The position numbers and the translations under genes were made by a program. 12,141 nt of DNA. It comes from Methylacidiphilaceae bacterium. GTDB taxonomy: Bacteria; Verrucomicrobiota; Verrucomicrobiia; Methylacidiphilales; Methylacidiphilaceae. Shown here one piece after another: positions 1-4,873 of this stretch (its first letter is position 1; each line of letters starts with the position of its first letter). Below the pieces are notes generated by a model. The model worked only from the letters and a program-made list of their open reading frames with translations, was not told the origin of the DNA and ran no database searches. The stretch spans positions 1-12,141 of the forward strand of contig JAQUAR010000020.1 of NCBI GenBank assembly GCA_028687155.1. Direction: 5' to 3'.

Positions 1-83
1 AACAGGAGCACGATCGACAGAATATCGATCAGGGACACCAGGTTAATGAGAGGTTGCCGCTTGGGCCGCTCGACGAATCGCAT
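1..83 (-). CDS. ExbD/TolR-family transport protein, N-terminal fragment (runs off left edge)
   Basis: Only the first 27 codons are in the window. They read as a short basic cytoplasmic stretch (MRFVERPKRQ) followed by the start of a single membrane helix (PLINLVSLIDILSIVLL). The pattern of a basic N-terminus, P-L-I-N-L-V-S-L-I-D-I and a hydrophobic run is characteristic of ExbD/TolR proteins. The Asp at residue 20 sits where the family has its conserved membrane Asp, used for proton-driven energising of outer-membrane processes together with ExbB/TolQ. The ATG at 83-81 is supported by a good ribosome binding site, AGGAG at 93-89 with a 5-nt spacer. It is the last gene seen of the minus-strand envelope cluster, 112 nt after the secreted protein gene, so it may share the transcript or have its own promoter. 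The family call is fairly safe; ExbD versus TolR versus a biopolymer-transport paralogue cannot be decided from 27 residues. Confidence 0.8.
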   Translation of the reverse strand, partial: MRFVERPKRQPLINLVSLIDILSIVLL

Positions 84-183
84 CGGAACTCCTGCTCAAA
101 TGAGACGATTCCTGGTCGCGATCAAGAAAAATGCGCTCCTTCCCCTTTCCTGAGAGAACGATCCGTTTGCGAACCGGCAAAGA

Positions 184-212
184 GGCCGACCGACATCAAG
201 GAGCGGTCGGCC
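184..212 (-). repeat. 9-bp perfect stem-loop around the stop codon of the secreted-protein gene
   Basis: GGCCGACCG at 184-192 and CGGTCGGCC at 204-212 are perfect inverted copies separated by 11 nt. The TGA stop of the upstream minus-strand gene (198-196) lies in the loop. The stem is very GC-rich and could slow ribosomes or RNA polymerase or protect the mRNA end. The minus-strand sequence after it begins CTTTGCCGG and has no U-run, so it is not a classical intrinsic terminator. It could attenuate transcription into the exbD-like gene. Confidence 0.4.
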
Positions 213-822
213 GCGCTTCCTGCGAGAGGACGGGAGGAACCCGGTTCGACTGCTGAAAAAAGATGTAGGAGAGGAGGAGGGACATTTTGTCCTCCCGGGG
301 GATGCGAAGGCTGGCGGGCACTCGCAACGGAGTGGCGCTGGTAAACAGCAGCCGGACCTTTCCGTCGGCCAGGAGAAAGACGTGAACGAGGGGAGTTTGT
401 GGCGGAGGGGGGCGTTCATGAATGAGTACGTAGGTTCCATTGAGTGAGTCGTTTCTGCCCACCAGCGCATGCGTCGCTTTCCGGTTGAGATGGTGCTCGA
501 TGAATTTTCGCGGCTTGTCCGGCAGCGACTCAAGGAAAGTCCGGAGCCCTCCCGTCGGATCAAATGGGGCGTTCTGGCCCCCCCGAGGGGTGCCGTCGAG
601 CGCCGGAGGCTGGCCGGACGAGGAGGAGTTTGCCGGACCAATCTGCACGGGATGCAGCGGAGCTTCGGAGGGCGCTCGCTCGGGGGCTCTGCTCTCCGAA
701 TCGGATTGGCTGGGAAGTGGATATTCCGGATCGCTTTGCGCCTCGGCTTGGTAGGGAAGAGCCAGGGCGGCGAGAAAGAGAGGCAGTGCGGCGATCCTCG
801 ATCGAAAAACGCCGGATTTCAT
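196..822 (-). CDS. Secreted protein of unknown function with proline/serine-rich linker
   Basis: No family was recognised. The 208-aa protein from the ATG at 822 opens with a clear signal peptide: basic residues (K2, R7, R9), a hydrophobic core (AALPLFLAALAL, 11-22) and a likely cleavage after A-E-A at about residue 28. A low-complexity Pro/Ser/Glu/Gly-rich stretch follows to about residue 92. The C-terminal part (about 95-195) looks folded, with a charged helix (FLESLPDKPRKFIEHHLNRK) and alternating hydrophobic strands (TYVLIH, VHVFLLADGKVRLLF). The start at 822 lies 7 nt after the upstream stop and places the signal peptide at the N-terminus, but its ribosome site is weak. In-frame ATGs at 852, 867 (GGAGAG just upstream) and 912 (GAGGAG with a 7-nt spacer, inside the upstream gene) are alternatives. 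It lies between the YnbE/YdbL-like lipoprotein gene and an exbD-like gene, so a periplasmic or envelope role is likely. Confidence 0.7.
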   Translation of the reverse strand: MKSGVFRSRIAALPLFLAALALPYQAEAQSDPEYPLPSQSDSESRAPERAPSEAPLHPVQIGPANSSSSGQPPALDGTPRGGQNAPFDPTGGLRTFLESLPDKPRKFIEHHLNRKATHALVGRNDSLNGTYVLIHERPPPPQTPLVHVFLLADGKVRLLFTSATPLRVPASLRIPREDKMSLLLSYIFFQQSNRVPPVLSQEARPTAP

Positions 823-829
823 CGACTCG

Positions 830-1315
830 CTATTTGCGAACCCACGCTCCATCCGGTTGCTGGACATACTCTCCAGGGAAGGCACGCCGGGACCAGCGCC
901 GTGCATACTCATCCTGGATCTCCTCGAAGGTCTTTCCCTGTAGTTTTGTTTGGGCCATGTAGAGTTTCACGCGGTCCCGATTTTCATCCTGAACCACACG
1001 CTCGGCGAACTGCTTGTAGGCAACATCCGCCGGCGGGTTGACGACGGCAAGAAAGCCGTCACGATCTTCTCCGATCACGCCCGCATTTTTCAAGCCTTGG
1101 ATTTCTCCCGAACGAAGCCGGCGGCTCTCCGCAACCTCGGGCGCGACCGGAGCCGCGTGGGCGCTCTGTTTCTCGGTGACTTCCACGTTCATGCGAACGT
1201 GGATGCGTACCGGCTCCGGAGTCGTCACGCGCACGGTGGGAGAGCAGCCGAGGAGAGTGATCGGGACGGCGAGAAGAAACCATCCGTTACGGGGAAATCG
1301 GGGGATACTCTCCAT
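830..1315 (-). CDS. YnbE-YdbL (DUF1318) fusion lipoprotein
   Basis: A 161-aa lipoprotein. The signal peptide ends in the lipobox L-L-G-C (21-24), so lipidation would be on Cys24; Ser at +2 favours the outer membrane. Residues 24-48 (CSPTVRVTTPEPVRIHVRMN and on to VEVTEK) resemble the E. coli lipoprotein YnbE as I remember it, with the same Cys, a short strand, Pro-Glu/Lys-Pro, then a beta-strand of the INMNVKIE type. After a short Ala/Pro linker (51-66), residues 69-161 read as DUF1318/YdbL: G-x-IGEDRDGFLAVV, then a helical middle, then the closing P-G-E-Y-V-x-x-x-D-G-x-W-V-R-K. In E. coli YnbE and YdbL are separate, and YdbL restrains YnbE assembly on YdbH. Here one chain carries both parts. 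The ATG at 1315 has GGAG at 1326-1323 (7-nt spacer) and overlaps the upstream YdbH-like gene by 29 nt, indicating translational coupling. A longer in-frame start at 1426 was rejected because it would bury the signal peptide. Confidence 0.82.
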   Translation of the reverse strand: MESIPRFPRNGWFLLAVPITLLGCSPTVRVTTPEPVRIHVRMNVEVTEKQSAHAAPVAPEVAESRRLRSGEIQGLKNAGVIGEDRDGFLAVVNPPADVAYKQFAERVVQDENRDRVKLYMAQTKLQGKTFEEIQDEYARRWSRRAFPGEYVQQPDGAWVRK

Positions 1316-3068
1316 TCGTTTGCTCCGGCAACTGATCAGAATTTGGCCCGAGAGACAAGCCGCTTGCAATCGGCGCCCCCATCCGAGGATCTTGTTGCCA
1401 GCGAATCCTGAAGTTTCTCTTCCCATCGGGTCCGCGTAGTTCCAACCGGAGGCGGCTCTCCGGGAGGGCGTAGGAGAGCGAGAGAAAACCGACGGAGTAG
1501 GCGTAGCGGCGCAGGGATTGACCTAGGATCTGGACGAGTTGCCGCTTGGCGGGACTCCAATCGGCGGGGAGGCGTTGGAGAAAGCGGTCGATGTCGCGCA
1601 TCTCCAGGGTTCCCGGACCATCGAGCGTCAAAAAGCCGAACGCATTTTGCAGGCTCGTTCCCCGCGCATCGAGGTGGAGGCGGCCGTCCGCCTTTCCGGT
1701 TACGGCTAAGGAGAAGCGGTTGCTGGTAAACTGCTGGGCGATCGGCTCCACGGAGACCCCGTTGAGGTGAATCCATCCGTCCCAGGGAAAGTCTTTCTGG
1801 AAACGGATCGAGAATCCCCCACCGGCTACTCCTCCGTAGAGCTTGCCGCCGAAATGACCGAAGATGCCCTCGCTGTTGAAGGTCACGTCGAGCCAATCGT
1901 CGGTGGCTCGGATCCCACGCCAGGAAACTTCCTTAAAAAAGATGGTGTGGACCAGGTTGTTCGCCTGCGTTTCGCTCAGCGGCAGGTTAAAGGCGAGGCG
2001 TCCCCGCCGCACGTCGAGGATGACATGATAAGAAGGGTACCGGATTCTCTCCGGCATGATCTCGATCTCGTTCTTGAGGCTCGCCTGCGTCCAATCGTTG
2101 AGCGAAACGTTTTCCGAGCTTAGACCGAAGAGAAAGGGAAGCACGATCCCCGGAGCCCCGAAGGCGCTGATCACGAACTGTCCTCCTCGGAGGAGCACCT
2201 TGTCGGCGGTCCACTGTTCCAGGGTCCGTTCGCGCTGTCTCTTTCGCCGGATCTCCTCCTCCTTGCGAAACTGCTCGACATACCAGAAGAGATCGGGGCC
2301 GAGGTAGAGCACCGGATCGAAGATCGCCAGTTGATCGACCCGATGCTGCGAGAGTCCCCGCCAGGAGAACTTGATCCGCAGAGATTCGATGGTGAGGATC
2401 TTGGAGAGAGGATCATAGGGGGAGTAGATCATCACGTTGCGCGCGGCAGCGATCTTGATCAGGCGATCGTCCTGACTTAGGCCGGCGACCGGGACGTCGT
2501 GGAGCTCGATCGGCTGTCCATGAAAGCCCAAGGCCAAGGGGATCGGCGGCAGGTGGGGAGCGAGCCGGTCGATATTGATCGTGGCCCGAGTCACGCGGAT
2601 GGTGTCGATTTGGAGGCGGGGTTTGGGAAGGAACCGGAGCCACGGATTCGGACGCTTCCCCTTCGATTCTCGTTCCAAAAAAGCAATCAAGGAGGAACTC
2701 CAGATTGTGGGGGAATGGATTTCGACATAGCCGAGCCTCTGTCGGAACAGGAGATCGTCCCATCTCCACCGGATCAGAACATCCGAGATCCGGCCGACCT
2801 CCCCGAGCGAGACGCCGTGGAGGCGAAAGGCCGTGGAAGAGAGCCACTCGGCCGAGTCGATATCCAAGGGAAGCGCAAGGTGACGGGCGAGCCCGGTGAG
2901 AAGTTCGGAACTGTTGGCCCGAATCCGGCGTCCGACCCATGGGCCTCCGACGAAAACGAGCAGGGCAAGGGCGGCAAGCGTCCCGAGCAGTCGTCCGATG
3001 CGCCGAGGGAACCTTCTCTTCCCGGGTTGGCCCACCCGCGGAGGCGGCTCTTGTCCAGCGCCGGTCAT
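1287..3068 (-). CDS. YdbH-like / AsmA-like intermembrane lipid transport protein
   Basis: A 593-aa protein with a basic, Pro-rich N-terminus (1-25), one membrane anchor at about 26-44 (RLLGTLAALALLVFVGGPWVG) and a long periplasmic region rich in beta-strands. The pattern GVSLGEVGRISDVLIRW near the start and a C-terminal block with G-K-L-Y-G-G, GTSLQNAFGFLTLDGPGTLE and L-x-L-x-L-x-G-P-D-G-K-R-N-F-R-I match the AsmA-like/YdbH architecture, a hydrophobic-groove bridge that moves phospholipid between membranes. The identification is strengthened by the next gene, a YnbE/YdbL-type lipoprotein, which is the E. coli ydbH-ynbE-ydbL order. It is shorter than E. coli YdbH (about 880 aa) and carries a highly charged segment (RKEEEIRRKRQRERTLEQW) in the middle. 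The ATG at 3068 was chosen; no clear Shine-Dalgarno is visible, and a TTG at 3113 would add 15 residues. This is the first gene of the minus-strand operon. Another AsmA-family member (DUF3971) is possible, but the neighbour favours YdbH. Confidence 0.75.
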   Translation of the reverse strand: MTGAGQEPPPRVGQPGKRRFPRRIGRLLGTLAALALLVFVGGPWVGRRIRANSSELLTGLARHLALPLDIDSAEWLSSTAFRLHGVSLGEVGRISDVLIRWRWDDLLFRQRLGYVEIHSPTIWSSSLIAFLERESKGKRPNPWLRFLPKPRLQIDTIRVTRATINIDRLAPHLPPIPLALGFHGQPIELHDVPVAGLSQDDRLIKIAAARNVMIYSPYDPLSKILTIESLRIKFSWRGLSQHRVDQLAIFDPVLYLGPDLFWYVEQFRKEEEIRRKRQRERTLEQWTADKVLLRGGQFVISAFGAPGIVLPFLFGLSSENVSLNDWTQASLKNEIEIMPERIRYPSYHVILDVRRGRLAFNLPLSETQANNLVHTIFFKEVSWRGIRATDDWLDVTFNSEGIFGHFGGKLYGGVAGGGFSIRFQKDFPWDGWIHLNGVSVEPIAQQFTSNRFSLAVTGKADGRLHLDARGTSLQNAFGFLTLDGPGTLEMRDIDRFLQRLPADWSPAKRQLVQILGQSLRRYAYSVGFLSLSYALPESRLRLELRGPDGKRNFRIRWQQDPRMGAPIASGLSLGPNSDQLPEQTNGEYPPISP

Positions 3069-3209
3069 TGAGAAACAGAGTTTAGCAGCGGCCGTGGAAG
3101 GGGAAAACCGCAAAGCGGGGTGTTGAGTGAATAAGTCGGTAAAAAGAGATTGAAAAGAGGGATGAGGCCGCGTTTGCTGTGAAAAACCAAAGATTCGCTT
3201 TTTACCCTT
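3069..3209. promoter_or_regulatory. Divergent intergenic region with a 9-bp inverted repeat
   Basis: This 141-nt stretch separates the minus-strand envelope operon from the plus-strand bactofilin gene and must hold promoters for both unless transcripts start elsewhere. Its right half is noticeably richer in A/T than the flanking genes. GGTAAAAAG at 3138-3146 recurs as its exact reverse complement CTTTTTACC at 3198-3206, with 51 nt between the arms. Each arm therefore presents the same word to the opposite strand. The element could be a pair of operator half-sites or matching promoter elements. I could not find a convincing -35/-10 pair in either direction: TTGAAA at 3150-3155 has no matching -10. 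Confidence 0.5.
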
Positions 3210-3731
3210 ATGAATATTTCCTCCGAAACAACGCGAAACGAGAATGAGCTATCCGGTCCCAAGGTGACGGTGCTCACGCGGGACACCGAGTTCCGCGGAA
3301 CGGTTGGGTTCACGGGCGAGCTTCAGCTCAACGGGAGGCTGGAGGGAGAGATTCTCTCGGAAGACGGAACCCTGGTGATCGGCGACACCGCTCTTGTCAA
3401 AGCCGACATTCGCGCGAAGAAGGTGGTCGTTCGTGGACGGGTCTTCGGCAACATTCTGGCCCGTGAGCGGCTGGAGCTGGTCGGATCGGCCCGGGTCTTC
3501 GGCGACGTGCAGACCGGAGCCCTGGCGATCGAGCAGGGAGCGGTCTTCGTCGGCAAATCCGAGAGCCTCCAATCGGATAAGGTTGAGAGACCGGAGACCG
3601 ACTCCTTTTTCAAGCTGTTGACCTCGGCAGGGAGTGAAGCTGCGCCGGCGCGGCCGCTCAAGGGCCCCGAACCGGCAAAGCCGCTTCCTCCCATCGGGGG
3701 GAAGCCCGTGGAGAAGGGAAGCCCATCGTAG
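3210..3731 (+). CDS. Bactofilin (polymer-forming cytoskeletal protein)
   Basis: A 173-aa protein with the bactofilin beta-helix domain at about 19-116. The family signature is plain: TVLTRDTEFRGTVGFTGELQ, then N-G-R-L-E-G-E-I, followed by regularly spaced rungs with G-x-V-x-G-N-I and L-E-L-x-G-x-A-R-V-x-G-D-V. Bactofilins self-assemble without nucleotide into filaments that scaffold cell-wall enzymes and cell shape. The N-terminal 18 residues are polar and would be a short flexible lead. Residues 117-173 form a Pro/Lys/Glu-rich tail, probably disordered and possibly a partner-binding tail. The ATG at 3210 has no recognisable Shine-Dalgarno; the upstream sequence is TTTTTACCCTT, so a leaderless or very short leader is possible. 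It begins the plus-strand block, 25 nt before asd. Confidence in the family is high. Confidence 0.93.
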   Translation: MNISSETTRNENELSGPKVTVLTRDTEFRGTVGFTGELQLNGRLEGEILSEDGTLVIGDTALVKADIRAKKVVVRGRVFGNILARERLELVGSARVFGDVQTGALAIEQGAVFVGKSESLQSDKVERPETDSFFKLLTSAGSEAAPARPLKGPEPAKPLPPIGGKPVEKGSPS

Positions 3732-3756
3732 CGCGCAGAGCACGATCCCGCTGACC

Positions 3757-4758
3757 ATGGGCTTGCGAATTGGAATTGTCGGAGTCACGGGGGCGGTCGG
3801 CCAGGAGGCCCTTCATCTCCTGGAAGGGGGGGCTCTCTCGATCTCCGAAATCCGTCTCTTTGCTTCGGCTCGTTCGGCAGACCGAATTCTCTCGTTTCGT
3901 CATGAGCCGGTTCGGGTGGAGGAGGTCCGTGGGGAGAGGCTGGCTGGGCTCGATTATGTCTTCTTTAGCGCCGGTGGTTCGGTCTCCCGCCAGTATGCCC
4001 CGCTTGCGGTGAAGGGCGGAGCGGTCGTCATCGACAACTCTTCGGCTTTTCGGATGGTGGACGAGGTCCCGCTGGTCGTGCCGGAAGTCAACGCGAAGGC
4101 GTTGCTCCACCATTCGGGAATCATCGCCAATCCGAATTGCACCGCAGCGATCCTCGCCACCGCGGTCTGGCCTCTCCATCAAGCCGCCGTCGTCGAACGG
4201 ATCGTGGTGGCGACCTACCAAGCCGCAAGCGGAGCCGGCGCGAAGGCGCTCTCCGAGCTCGATGCCCAGGTCCGGCAATATGCGGCGGGCGAAGCGATTC
4301 GGAAGAAGGTCTTCCCCGAACAGATCGCCTTCAACGTCTTTTCCCATAACACCCCTGTCGACGCATCCGGCTTCAACGAAGAGGAGAACAAGGTCGCGCA
4401 GGAGATTCGCAAGCTCTTTGGAGAACCAAACCTGGGCATCTGCGCCACCTGCATCCGGGTGCCGGTCTTTCGGGCGCATTCGGAGGCCGTCGTGCTGGAG
4501 ACCCGGCGCAAGCTCTCGGCCGAGGAAGCCCGGGAGATTCTTCGCCATGCCCCCGGTGTCGCGGTCGTCGACGACCGGCAGACCAACCAGTTCCCGACTC
4601 CGCTGGAAGCCGCGGGCAAGCGGGAGATCCTGGTGGGCCGTCTTCGTGAGGATCCGTCGCACCCCCGGGCGCTCGCCCTCTTCGTGAGCGGCGACCAGCT
4701 CCTCAAGGGAGCGGCCTGGAACGCGATCCAGATCCTCGAGCGGTTGGCCGCGCGGTAA
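3757..4758 (+). CDS. asd: Aspartate-semialdehyde dehydrogenase
   Basis: A 333-aa enzyme of usual length. It reduces L-aspartyl-4-phosphate to L-aspartate 4-semialdehyde with NADPH, the branch point to diaminopimelate/lysine, threonine and methionine. Visible family features are the N-terminal nucleotide loop G-V-T-G-A-V-G-Q-E (9-17), F-S-A-G-G-S-V-S (70-77), VIDNSSAFRM (91-100), the catalytic Cys128 in ANPNCTAA, T-Y-Q-A-A-S-G-A-G with Gln155, and I-R-V-P-V-F-R-A-H with the catalytic His241. All expected active-site residues are present. The ATG at 3757 was chosen because the protein then begins directly with the first beta-strand (LRIGIVGVTG). In-frame sequence further upstream overlaps the bactofilin gene and is Arg-rich shadow coding. 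It follows the bactofilin gene by 25 nt, so the two may be co-transcribed; both serve the cell wall, through scaffold and diaminopimelate supply. Confidence 0.95.
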   Translation: MGLRIGIVGVTGAVGQEALHLLEGGALSISEIRLFASARSADRILSFRHEPVRVEEVRGERLAGLDYVFFSAGGSVSRQYAPLAVKGGAVVIDNSSAFRMVDEVPLVVPEVNAKALLHHSGIIANPNCTAAILATAVWPLHQAAVVERIVVATYQAASGAGAKALSELDAQVRQYAAGEAIRKKVFPEQIAFNVFSHNTPVDASGFNEEENKVAQEIRKLFGEPNLGICATCIRVPVFRAHSEAVVLETRRKLSAEEAREILRHAPGVAVVDDRQTNQFPTPLEAAGKREILVGRLREDPSHPRALALFVSGDQLLKGAAWNAIQILERLAAR

Positions 4759-4844
4759 ACCCCATCCGCGGCCCCGCTCGGACGCGAACCATACCTCCCA
4801 TATCCTGGAAGGTGCGAAGCCTTTCTCTTGGCCGCTTGGGATTC

Positions 4845-4873
4845 GGAGAGGATCGCGTATGATCATGGGATGA
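4845..4873 (+). promoter_or_regulatory. Strong RBS with a four-codon mini-ORF overlapping the copA start (ATGA)
   Basis: GGAGAGG at 4845-4851 is one of the better Shine-Dalgarno matches in the window. It stands 7 nt before an ATG at 4859 that opens ATG ATC ATG GGA TGA (Met-Ile-Met-Gly-stop). The TGA (4871-4873) overlaps the ATG of the P-type ATPase gene (4870-4872). The Shine-Dalgarno is 18 nt from the ATPase ATG, too far for normal direct use. Ribosomes could therefore translate the minimal peptide and restart on the ATPase. This may be chance. Confidence 0.4.

Noticed and set aside
3150..3178. TTGAAA at 3150-3155 as a -35 box for the bactofilin gene
   Set aside because: No acceptable -10 hexamer lies 16-18 nt downstream.
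4759..4869. Terminator between asd and copA
   Set aside because: Only 4-bp pairings were found and no T-run follows, so no terminator is claimed.
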